Source of the DNA: Thermodesulfovibrio sp.
GTDB taxonomy: Bacteria; Nitrospirota; Thermodesulfovibrionia; Thermodesulfovibrionales; JdFR-85
Length of the DNA stretch: 12,915 nt
Reading direction: 5' to 3'
NCBI GenBank assembly: GCA_027050975.1
Contig: JALUAR010000109.1
Coordinates: forward strand, 4,295-17,209
Shown: positions 6,429-12,907 of the stretch, piece by piece
Layout of the letters: each line of letters begins with the position of its first letter
Numbering within the stretch: position 1 is the first letter of the stretch
The notes under the pieces: model-generated
Told to the model about the DNA's origin: nothing
Databases searched by the model: none
The model's input: only the letters and a program-made list of their open reading frames with translations
Program-made: the position numbers and the translations under genes

Positions 6429-7739
6429 ATGCTATTGATTATTGAAGCTTTGCCTCTTGCGGGTTTTGTATTCTGGCTCATCTCCTTTCCCATGAAAGGA
6501 TTTTTAATGCCAGAGACATGGGGGAACTATCTCTTCTATTTCACCATGTCAAGCTCGATCTCCTATTTCTTAATCCCCCTTTTCCTGAAAGAAAAGAACT
6601 TTGATATTCTTTCCAGATTTGCCTCGCTCCTTGTCGCCTTTTTGACGGTCGTTTCCCCATTATCTCAGGTCTCTGGAAAGGTCATTCTCTCTGTGATGGG
6701 CATTGCAAGTGTGTTTGTAATGTTCAGGGCACTGGCTGTGCTGAGGACTTCTCGTGATCCAATTGTTTCCGCAGCCTTAGCGATAGCCATTGGGAATATC
6801 CTTGTTTTTGCACTTTCATATCTCAACCTGCCGGACATGTTCAAATTTTTCATTATAGCTACTTCTCTTTTCCCTGCAATCCTAATCAGAGCAGAGTACG
6901 CGCGGAAATCAAATTTCAAGGAACTAAAGAAGTATCTGGCATTTATATATATATTCTATCTTGTAGGGGGAATACTGTATACCTACATCATGCCTCAATA
7001 TGAAGAAGTTGCAATCTTTAAGGGAGCCGAACTGTTTTTATATGTTTTTTCTGCACTTGCAGGTATATATCTTCTAAAGAAAAAGAGGGACCTTGCTCTG
7101 GCCCTGGGGATAATTCTTGGCACTCTATCCTTTTCTTTCCTGCTCGTGGGTGGTCCTTTTTTCACTACTCTCAGTATGTTCTCGAGCCAGGCGTCATTTG
7201 CCCTTGTAGATTTATACATTGTTTTTTTGTTAGTGGCCTGCGGTGGTTCTGCAAAGATCACAGGATTTGGTTTTGGCACAGTGTGCCTTGCAATAACGTG
7301 CGGGGAGGCGGTTAGTATGTACATTGGGATGGACACTGCTCACGTGATTGCTGCTGGCCACATTATCTTCGTAACATCCATACTCATCTTCTACTTTACA
7401 GTCATGAGAGAGAAAGGGGAGGCTACAAAGTCAGAGACCTTACCTGCAAAAAATCACGTTTCTCCCTTGAGTAAAGGGATTTCCAGAGGACAGTTGGAGG
7501 GAATTTTGGAAAAATCCTATGAACCCTTCCAGAAAAAACTTTCAGAAAAAGAAAAGAGCGTGCTTCTCTTGATCGTCCAGAACAAGACTTACAAAGAGGC
7601 TGCCAGGGACCTTGGCATATCTGAATCAACTGTGAAGACCTATATGAAGAGAATCTTTGGGAAAATGGGTGTCTACAGTAAAGACGAACTTATGGAAAAG
7701 CTTTCCCGCATCAATAAAGATCGTGGTTGCATGGACTGA
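6429..7739 (+). CDS. Membrane-embedded LuxR-type transcriptional regulator, about 12 TM helices plus HTH
   Basis: The 436-aa product (from ATG 6429; TTG 6426 is an alternative one codon earlier) has about 12 hydrophobic segments from residue 3 to 326, then a hydrophilic linker (330-365) and a LuxR-type helix-turn-helix (about 370-430). The recognition region reads EAARDLGISESTVKTYMKRIFGKMGV, which keeps the typical S-x-x-T-V-K pattern and the start motif LSEKEKSVL. No receiver domain is present, so the 12-helix part, similar in layout to MFS-fused LuxR proteins, probably senses a ligand or membrane state. It is transcribed divergently from the secreted-protein run and is the obvious candidate regulator. 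No Shine-Dalgarno is visible before the start; the frame stays open back to 6369 but has no ATG, GTG or TTG there. Confidence 0.9.
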   Translation: MLLIIEALPLAGFVFWLISFPMKGFLMPETWGNYLFYFTMSSSISYFLIPLFLKEKNFDILSRFASLLVAFLTVVSPLSQVSGKVILSVMGIASVFVMFRALAVLRTSRDPIVSAALAIAIGNILVFALSYLNLPDMFKFFIIATSLFPAILIRAEYARKSNFKELKKYLAFIYIFYLVGGILYTYIMPQYEEVAIFKGAELFLYVFSALAGIYLLKKKRDLALALGIILGTLSFSFLLVGGPFFTTLSMFSSQASFALVDLYIVFLLVACGGSAKITGFGFGTVCLAITCGEAVSMYIGMDTAHVIAAGHIIFVTSILIFYFTVMREKGEATKSETLPAKNHVSPLSKGISRGQLEGILEKSYEPFQKKLSEKEKSVLLLIVQNKTYKEAARDLGISESTVKTYMKRIFGKMGVYSKDELMEKLSRINKDRGCMD

Positions 7740-7989
7740 GAGGGAAGCACACTATCTTTTTACATACCTTTATCCAAACCTCAATACGTTGAAAAAATTG
7801 CTGATGTCAAATCTGTAAAAATGGAATAGTCAGTAGTGCCAAAGAAATTAACTGATGACACGATTATTCAACTGCCCTGGTGTAGAGATGGTGGATATGG
7901 AATTCTTCAGTAACATTATGCAGATGGGAGCAGTTCTGAAAAGACCCGAACACCTTGAAAGGGCTTTCCTGAACTGTCCATAATCACTA
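7740..7989. other. Convergent gap with a 42-codon ORF and possible coding remnants
   Basis: This gap lies between two convergent genes. A plus-strand ATG at 7855 opens 42 codons to TAA at 7981-7983, without a Shine-Dalgarno. Another plus frame reads through about 25 codons before it (around LTDDTIIQLPWCRDGG) between stops. These may be decay products of an older gene, or chance. No hairpin plus T-run terminator was seen for either neighbour. Confidence 0.25.
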
Positions 7990-9147
7990 TCACTCTTTTA
8001 CAAAGAATATTATCATTGATGCCACTGCAGCAAGCACTCCTCCGGCAACAAAGGCATACTCATAACCATACTGCTGCCATATGAGGCCAAACAGAAGGCT
8101 TGCAGGAAGTGAGGCAATGCCCACTGCTCCGTGATAAAATCCGAAGGCTCTTCCCCTTACATTTGGGGGTACAAGATGGGCAATCCATGCTCGTTCCACA
8201 GGCTCAGTAAATCCAAAGTAGATGCCATAAGAGAGAAATATAAAGATAAGAACCATCTTGCCACTTAAGAATCCAAATAAAAGATATATTACGCAATAGT
8301 AGAGCCAGCCGATTATGATCATCACCTTCCGGCCAGTCCAATCCGAAAGCCTGCCTCCAAAATATGTGGAAAGCATCTTAACCACATGAAAAGCTGACCA
8401 GAGCAAAGCGGTGCCTGATGCACTGACACCCTCAAGATTGAGCCTCAGTAGCAGGAAGGCATCGGTTGAGTTTCCAAGGGTAAAGACAGAGATAGATACA
8501 AGGAAAAGCCAGAAATCCTTTCTAAAAGAAGGCCCATTTTGAGAGGCATCCTCTCTGTGCAGATGACTTCTCTGTCCAGTATCTTTCTGTTCTTTAACAA
8601 AAAGGACAAGTGTTAAAACCACTAAGACCCCTGGCACAATGGCAAGAAGAAAGACCGTCCTGATATCCAGTCCAAATACTTTAAGAAGCATTACAGCCAC
8701 CAGTGGACCGATCACTGCACCGGCATGGTCCATTGCCCTGTGGAATCCGTAAGCACGACCTGAGATGCTCCTGTCTGTCACATCCGCAATAAGAGCATCC
8801 CTTGGTGATGTCCTTAGCCCCTTACCTATCCTGTCCATGAATCTGAAAAATAGCACCTGCTGCCAGAGGGTGGCTATTCCAATAAGAGGCTTCGTCAGGG
8901 AAGAAAGCGTATAACCAGCTATCACAATTGGCTTTCTTCTACCTGTTCTGTCTGTAATATATCCGGAGACTATCTTCAGCAAAGAGGCTGTCATCTCTGC
9001 CACTCCCTCGATTGCACCAAGGGCAAAGGCACCAACTCCCAGCACCGATGATACAAACACTGGTAGCAGAGGGTATATCATCTCACTTGACAGGTCAGTA
9101 AGAAGACTTACAAAACCGAGTACCAGTACAGTAAATGGAATCTTCAG
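7990..9147 (-). CDS. MFS transporter, CTG start inferred (385 aa)
   Basis: The protein has about 12 hydrophobic helices in two halves and two copies of the MFS loop 2-3 motif: GYITDRTGRRK at about 62-72 and GRLSDWTGRK at about 265-274. The region around RFMDRIGKGLRTSPRDALIAD is typical of one MFS_1 subgroup. The first in-frame ATG (9081) would remove the conserved start LGFVSLLTDLSSEMIYPLLP; the frame continues upstream and CTG 9147-9145 has GGGAGG (9159-9154) 6 nt before it. No ATG, GTG or TTG occurs between it and the upstream in-frame TGA. Substrate is unknown. It faces the methyltransferase remnant divergently and ends convergent to the LuxR-type gene. Confidence 0.9.
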   Translation of the reverse strand: MKIPFTVLVLGFVSLLTDLSSEMIYPLLPVFVSSVLGVGAFALGAIEGVAEMTASLLKIVSGYITDRTGRRKPIVIAGYTLSSLTKPLIGIATLWQQVLFFRFMDRIGKGLRTSPRDALIADVTDRSISGRAYGFHRAMDHAGAVIGPLVAVMLLKVFGLDIRTVFLLAIVPGVLVVLTLVLFVKEQKDTGQRSHLHREDASQNGPSFRKDFWLFLVSISVFTLGNSTDAFLLLRLNLEGVSASGTALLWSAFHVVKMLSTYFGGRLSDWTGRKVMIIIGWLYYCVIYLLFGFLSGKMVLIFIFLSYGIYFGFTEPVERAWIAHLVPPNVRGRAFGFYHGAVGIASLPASLLFGLIWQQYGYEYAFVAGGVLAAVASMIIFFVKE

Positions 9148-9193
9148 AGCTAACCTCCCTCTTCGTCTATAAGATCCGGGTCTTTGCCGTGCT

Positions 9194-9221
9194 ATAATAT
9201 TAGCAAATCAACAATTCACAA
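9194..9221 (-). promoter_or_regulatory. Candidate promoter for the MFS transporter
   Basis: On the minus strand TTGTGA (9221-9216) and TATTAT (9199-9194) are separated by 16 nt. The predicted start of transcription near 9187 gives a leader of about 40 nt to the CTG at 9147, in agreement with the extended N-terminus. The overlapping plus-strand TATAAT (9193-9198) has no matching -35. Confidence 0.45.
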
Positions 9222-9287
9222 ACAAAGTAGATTTTGTAAGCACCGTGAGACTATCAATCAAAGAGTAATTTAATTATTGCCAAACAG

Positions 9288-9673
9288 ATGCCGGAAGAGG
9301 AGAGAATGACAGAATTCAATAAATCAAACTGGGCAATGGAACGACTGGAAGGATTTAAAAATATCCGTTTTACAAGGACAAGTTTTCAGGAGATACTTGA
9401 AAGAGATATCCTTGATGATGACTTTGATTTTATAGTCTCTTCTCTTGCAATTCATCATCTGTCTACGGATGAAAAAAGGGTCTTTTCAAGTTGATTTACG
9501 CACATCTAAAGACTGATGGATACTTTTTGAACATTGACGTCATGCTTGCACCAACAGAAGCCCTTGACGGGTGGTATATGAAACTATGGCAGGATGAGAG
9601 TTTCTCATTAAGTAGCATGGGCAGGAATGCGGCAGATATAATCCTGAAAGGAATAGAGAAGAAAAAGCACTGA
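9288..9673 (+). pseudogene. SAM-dependent methyltransferase remnant, truncated and frameshifted
   Basis: Two ORFs in adjacent frames (9288-9494 and 9491-9673) together give the central part of a class I, UbiE-like methyltransferase: a motif around DFDFIVSSLAIHHL, then a segment IYAHLKTDGYFLNIDVMLAPT that is the usual LKPGG-type region. The N-terminal Gly-rich SAM-binding motif I is absent, so the gene is truncated at the 5' end. The frame is lost at GAAAAAAGGG (9471-9480): one added A in the A6 run would join the two halves as DEKKGLFKLIYAHLK, which is the expected family spacing. The C-terminus stops at KKKH, about 60 residues early for the family. Its TGA overlaps the ATG of the radical SAM gene (TGATG), so it may still serve as a coupled leader. 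A sequencing error at the homopolymer would remove only the frameshift. Confidence 0.7.
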
Positions 9674-11040
9674 TGAGAATTTTACTCATACAACCACCTA
9701 AATCTCCCTCTACCATCGGCGGTGAGGATCTGTATATGCATGAACCACTCTCCCTTGAGTACATTGCTGCAGGAGTAGTCACAGACCACGATGTAGAAAT
9801 CCTTGATATGAGGATTGAAAGGAACTTAAACAGGATTCTTGCAGATTTCAGGCCTGATGTCGTGGGAATAACTGCATATACGGTAAATGTTAATACAGTG
9901 AAGGGGCTTTTTCAAGAGATAAAGAGGTGGAATCCTGAGGTATTTACAGTGGTTGGAGGGCATCACGCCACTGTCTTGCCCGAAGATTTTCTTTCTTCGG
10001 ATATTGATCTAATTATAATGGGAGAAGGCGTCTTCGTCTTCAGAGAGGTTATGAGAAGACTTGAAGGGAGAGAGGGGTTTGAAGGAATTAAGGGGATAGT
10101 TTACAGGAAGGATGGTAGGATCATTAAAAATCCACCTGAGCCTCTGGTAGACCTTGATGCCTTCCCTTTTCCAGAAAGGGGACTTACGAAAAGATACAGG
10201 AGACACTACTTTACCGAATGGATGAAGCCACTGGCATCCATAAGAACATCAAAAGGATGTCCTTTCAGGTGCAGTTTCTGTGCCCTCTGGAAACTCACAG
10301 GCGGAAGATACTTAAAAAGAAGACCTGAGATGATAGTCAAAGAACTTGCTGAGATAAAGGAAGAATTCGTCTTCTTTGCTGACGATGAATCCCTTATAGA
10401 TGTTAAAAGGATGAAGGAGCTTGCAGGGCTTATAAAAGAGGCTGGGATAAAGAAGCGGTACTTTCTTTTTGGAAGGAGCGATACCATTGCAAAACATCCT
10501 GAACTCATAGAACTATGGAAAGAAATTGGTCTTGAAAGGGTATTTGTGGGGCTTGAGTTCTTCAGGGATGATGACCTCAGGTATATTAAAAAGGGTTCAA
10601 CGATCAGGGACAATGAGAAGGCCATCAGGATATTACATGACCTGGGTATCGAGATTTATGCGTCATTTATTGTAAGGCCGGATTTCAGCAGAGAGGACTT
10701 CAGACAGTTCAGGCGATACTACAGGAGTATGAGATTGAACTTTGCCACCTTTTCCGTGCTTACTCCACTGCCAGGCACAGACCTCTATGAAGAGGTTAAA
10801 GACAGGCTGATCACCCATAACTATGACTACTTTGATTTCATTCACACCCTTCTCCCCACATCCCTTCCCCTCAAGGAATTTTATAAAGAGATGTGCTCTC
10901 TCTACAAAATGGCAATCCCCCTTGATAAAGGCTTATCCTTCCTGAAGAAGTTTCCTCTGAGAGAGATACCCATGATGCTCAGGAGATCCAACAAGATTCT
11001 CAGACAGATAAGAGATGCCTATAAGGATTTAAGTTTATAA
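9673..11040 (+). CDS. B12-binding-like radical SAM protein (455 aa)
   Basis: Residues 1-160 form an N-terminal Rossmann-like domain of the B12-binding kind (MRILLIQPP start; GITAYTVNVNTV; VVGGHHATVLPE at about 93-104). The canonical DxHxxG cobalamin His motif is not seen. Residues 180-400 form the radical SAM barrel with the 4Fe-4S ligands in CxxxCxxC as CPFRCSFC (Cys196, Cys200, Cys203), then SAM-binding elements such as FADDES (235-240). The C-terminal part (400-455) is basic and helical. These proteins usually modify lipids, tetrapyrroles, antibiotics or peptides by radical chemistry; the substrate cannot be read here. The ATG overlaps the stop of the methyltransferase remnant by one base, suggesting the two once worked together. 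Length is normal for the family. Confidence 0.92.
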   Translation: MRILLIQPPKSPSTIGGEDLYMHEPLSLEYIAAGVVTDHDVEILDMRIERNLNRILADFRPDVVGITAYTVNVNTVKGLFQEIKRWNPEVFTVVGGHHATVLPEDFLSSDIDLIIMGEGVFVFREVMRRLEGREGFEGIKGIVYRKDGRIIKNPPEPLVDLDAFPFPERGLTKRYRRHYFTEWMKPLASIRTSKGCPFRCSFCALWKLTGGRYLKRRPEMIVKELAEIKEEFVFFADDESLIDVKRMKELAGLIKEAGIKKRYFLFGRSDTIAKHPELIELWKEIGLERVFVGLEFFRDDDLRYIKKGSTIRDNEKAIRILHDLGIEIYASFIVRPDFSREDFRQFRRYYRSMRLNFATFSVLTPLPGTDLYEEVKDRLITHNYDYFDFIHTLLPTSLPLKEFYKEMCSLYKMAIPLDKGLSFLKKFPLREIPMMLRRSNKILRQIRDAYKDLSL

Positions 11041-11393
11041 TTAATTACTTGACAAATGAACCATTTTGTGATACCGTAAGGTTAAGGATATTTCAGGGGG
11101 AACGTCAGGAGTTTTTTCACGTAAGAAGGAATACTGTCTCATCATTTTAACTACAGTTCAATAAGCTCTTTGAATCTACCTTGCACTGCATAAGCTCTCT
11201 ATCAGATATACCGCTATATGGTTGCAAATAATAGGGAGTCATAAGAACAGTATCCAGAAGAAATTCCACACTCTTAAACTTCTCTATTACCGATAGAACA
11301 TCTCTTCCAATGTTCCTTTTATCGTTTCTTGTCTTTATTATTTTCTTACAAGTAAAAATTAGGGGATTGGCCTGAAGAAAGGAGAAGAAAAAC
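11041..11393. other. 353-bp gene-free stretch with a possible promoter element
   Basis: No supported gene is seen. TTGACA at 11049-11054 with a 17-nt gap to TACCGT is a weak promoter-like pair on the plus strand. A minus-strand ORF (11395-11147) has no Shine-Dalgarno. The stretch ends in the ribosome binding site GAAAGGAG of the CBS gene, and just before that in one arm of a 12-bp inverted repeat that recurs after the gene. Confidence 0.35.
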
Positions 11394-11839
11394 ATGATGG
11401 TAAGACAAATAATGCAGAAAGGATTAGTTACTGTCCTGCCTACATCCTCTGTTCACGATGCTGCTCTCAAAATGAAGGAGCATAACGTTGGGTCTGCTCT
11501 TATCGTAGAAGAGGGTGGGAAGCTAAAAGGGATAGTAACAGACAGGGATATAGCTATGGCAGTGGCTGCAGATTCCAAAGACCCACAAACAACATGTACA
11601 TGTGATATTATGACGAAAGATCCAATAACAATAAACTCTGATGCTGATATTGATTCTGCCATGAGAATAATGAATAGGGCAAATATCAGGAGACTTCCAG
11701 TTACTGAGAATGGAAAGTTAGTGGGTCTTTTATCTTCATCTGATGTGGCCATGGAGATGAAAGAGCAGTTTAATCAGTTCATTGGCCTCGAAGGGGCCTT
11801 TGCAAAACACTAATGAATTTAAACAAAAGGCCAATCCCC
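11362..11839. repeat. 12-bp perfect inverted repeats flanking the CBS gene
   Basis: GGGGATTGGCCT at 11362-11373 is the exact reverse complement of AGGCCAATCCCC at 11828-11839. One arm sits a few bases before the Shine-Dalgarno and the other after the stop codon, so the mRNA ends could pair. It might also be remnant ends of an inserted cassette. About 0.4 such pairs within 500 bp would be expected by chance in a window of this size, so significance is modest. Confidence 0.35.
11394..11813 (+). CDS. Two-CBS-domain protein (139 aa)
   Basis: The protein is almost entirely a CBS pair: CBS1 at about 3-58 (with GIVTDRDI at 46-53) and CBS2 at about 71-124 (with RRLPV at 99-103 and GLLSSSDV), the normal repeat spacing. 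CBS pairs bind adenosyl ligands such as AMP, ATP or SAM and regulate a partner, or act alone as small energy-state sensors. A CTCD stretch (68-71) links the domains. GAAAGGAG lies 9 nt before ATG 11394, and a second ATG follows directly, so the start could be one codon later. The protein is likely cytoplasmic. Downstream is the YbaK-like gene after a 74-bp gap; a shared function is not evident. Confidence 0.93.
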   Translation: MMVRQIMQKGLVTVLPTSSVHDAALKMKEHNVGSALIVEEGGKLKGIVTDRDIAMAVAADSKDPQTTCTCDIMTKDPITINSDADIDSAMRIMNRANIRRLPVTENGKLVGLLSSSDVAMEMKEQFNQFIGLEGAFAKH

Positions 11840-11887
11840 AGGTAAGTTTATCCTTAAAGGCCTTAACTTTCTTAAAAGGAGGTTCTC

Positions 11888-12355
11888 ATGCCAGCAAAAA
11901 AACTAAAAGAATTTTTGGACAGCCATAACATCAAATACGTCACCATCAGTCATTCGCCGTCATACTCCGCTCAAGAGATTGCAGCGTCCGCGCATATTCC
12001 AGGAAAAGAATTGGCTAAAACAGTAATGGTTAAAATCAATGGCAAAATGGCAATGGCTGTTCTGCCTGCTTCTTACAAGGTAGAGTTCGATCTTTTAAAG
12101 GAAGCCGCTTCAGCGAGCAAGGTTGAACTCGCCAGTGAGCAAGAATTCAAAGACATGTTTCCGGACTGCGAGATCGGAGCTATGCCACCTTTTGGAAATC
12201 TTTATGGGATGGAAGTTTTTGTAGCTGAAAGTTTAATCGAAGACGAAGAGATTGTATTTAACGCAGGTTCTCATACAGAGCTGGTTAAATTGGCATACAA
12301 AGATTTTGAAAGTTTGGTAAAGCCAAAGGTGGTAAAATTTTCATCTAAATATTAG
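11888..12355 (+). CDS. YbaK/EbsC-family aminoacyl-tRNA deacylase (155 aa)
   Basis: A single YbaK/aa-tRNA-deacylase domain fills the whole protein. Family signatures are seen: HIPGKELAKTVMVK (about 36-49; Lys44 at the place of the conserved active-site Lys), IGAMPPFG (96-103) and FNAGSHTELVKL (124-135). Such proteins hydrolyse mischarged aminoacyl-tRNAs, for example Cys-tRNA(Pro) or Ala-tRNA(Pro), freestanding in the cytoplasm. AAAAGGAGG stands about 5 nt before ATG 11888, a strong start. Length is normal for the family. It is 74 bp after the CBS gene and followed by a gene-free stretch, so it is probably the last gene of a two-gene unit. The exact tRNA substrate cannot be told from sequence alone. 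Confidence 0.95.
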   Translation: MPAKKLKEFLDSHNIKYVTISHSPSYSAQEIAASAHIPGKELAKTVMVKINGKMAMAVLPASYKVEFDLLKEAASASKVELASEQEFKDMFPDCEIGAMPPFGNLYGMEVFVAESLIEDEEIVFNAGSHTELVKLAYKDFESLVKPKVVKFSSKY

Positions 12356-12448
12356 ACTACAACTATTGTTTGATAAGCTTTATCTTATTACACAGGGCCC
12401 GTTTATTACCTAACCGTTGGCTGAAAAAAGCTAGCGCGCTCAAATCTG

Positions 12449-12478
12449 TTATTTATATAACTCTCTTTCCGTAAACAT
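12449..12478 (-). CDS. Nine-residue ORF behind a strong Shine-Dalgarno (stub of a lost gene or leader peptide)
   Basis: On the minus strand AAGGAGG (12489-12483) is followed 4 nt later by ATG (12478) and a 9-residue ORF, MFTERELYK then TAA. The ribosome binding site is strong while the product is tiny. It could be the 5' stub of a gene destroyed by insertion or deletion, or a leader peptide. No function can be given. Confidence 0.25.
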   Translation of the reverse strand: MFTERELYK

Positions 12479-12582
12479 CAATCCTCCTTCCTATAATCCC
12501 CAGAAAAAGATTTTTCAAGACATCACAATTACACTGAAATACGCTCATCATTACCCTGAAAAGCGTTGAAATCTTAAACATC

Positions 12583-12660
12583 TGCTACAATTCTGCTACA
12601 GTTGAGGCTGAGAATGATTGACCCAGCCTCAAAAATTCCTTTAAAATGCATAGTGTAGCA
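12583..12660. repeat. Repeated TGCTACA heptamers, arm-type site candidates
   Basis: TGCTACA occurs at 12583-12589 and 12594-12600 (11 bp start to start) and inverted as TGTAGCA at 12654-12660; a fourth copy is at 12825-12831. Two GTCACATTTT copies lie 11 bp apart at 12804-12813 and 12815-12824. One-turn spacing of short repeats near a broken tRNA gene resembles integrase arm-binding sites. Confidence 0.4.
12602..12632. other. Hairpin with 9-bp stem
   Basis: TTGAGGCTG (12602-12610) pairs with CAGCCTCAA (12624-12632) across a 13-nt loop. It lacks a clear U-tract on either strand, so it is not called as a terminator. It lies directly next to the TGCTACA repeats. Confidence 0.45.
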
Positions 12661-12731
12661 TTTGCGGAACGAATCAAATCAATAAGGCATTTCCTTACAT
12701 TTGCATGATTCTGAGCATGAAAATCAACTAA

Positions 12732-12756
12732 GCGAGAGTGGCGGAATTGGCAGACG
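12732..12756 (+). pseudogene. 5' fragment of tRNA-Leu
   Basis: The 25 bases match the 5' end of bacterial tRNA-Leu: a 7-nt acceptor strand GCGAGAG, the TG linker, then GCGGAATTGGCAGACG covering the D-arm. The match stops inside the 3' side of the D-stem, where TAATTTTT follows; no anticodon arm, variable arm or 3' acceptor half is found in the window. It is therefore not a functional tRNA. It looks like a junction left by an element that recombined into a tRNA-Leu gene. Confidence 0.75.
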
Positions 12757-12854
12757 TAATTTTTCTTCTGTTTCCATATTTTCTGTCGATTTACCCCTTT
12801 TCTGTCACATTTTGGTCACATTTTTGCTACAACTATTTAGATGCTAATCTATAT

Positions 12855-12876
12855 TCACATAATTATGTGATATCAC
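12855..12876. promoter_or_regulatory. Operator-like overlapping palindromes
   Basis: TCACATAATTATGTGA (12855-12870) is a perfect 16-bp palindrome, and GTGATATCAC (12867-12876) is a second one sharing the GTGA half-site. CATAAT (12858-12863) inside it could be a -10 box. The site lies about 30-45 bp upstream of a Shine-Dalgarno at the right edge, a usual position for a repressor of the next gene. Confidence 0.45.
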
Positions 12877-12900
12877 TGCTGTCCAATTAAGGAAACAAAG

Positions 12901-12907
12901 AAGGAGG
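12901..12907 (+). promoter_or_regulatory. Shine-Dalgarno of a gene beginning at the right edge
   Basis: AAGGAGG is followed by only 8 more bases without a start codon, so a coding region very probably begins at or just after position 12916. What it encodes cannot be seen. Confidence 0.5.

Larger units (their letters stand above)
12357..12837. repeat. 11-bp direct repeat CTACAACTATT at both ends of a gene-free stretch
   Basis: CTACAACTATT occurs at 12357-12367 and at 12827-12837, bracketing about 460 bp that also holds the tRNA-Leu fragment. It could be a recombination core duplication, or chance. Confidence 0.3.

Noticed and set aside
9673..10150. Canonical cobalamin-binding DxHxxG motif in the radical SAM protein
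   Set aside because: The N-terminal domain has the fold-like pattern but no such His motif, so cobalamin binding, if any, would lack the usual lower ligand.
10206..10625. 139-codon antisense ORF in the radical SAM gene
   Set aside because: It is the complement of a clearly conserved coding region; its Ser/Leu/Phe-rich composition is typical of a shadow frame.
11147..11395. 82-codon minus-strand ORF between the radical SAM and CBS genes
   Set aside because: It has no Shine-Dalgarno, starts within the start codon region of the CBS gene, and matches no family I know. It may be a decayed fragment, but nothing supports it as a gene.
12602..12632. Rho-independent terminator at the 9-bp hairpin
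   Set aside because: No run of T follows the stem on either strand, and no gene ends within 200 bp on the plus strand.
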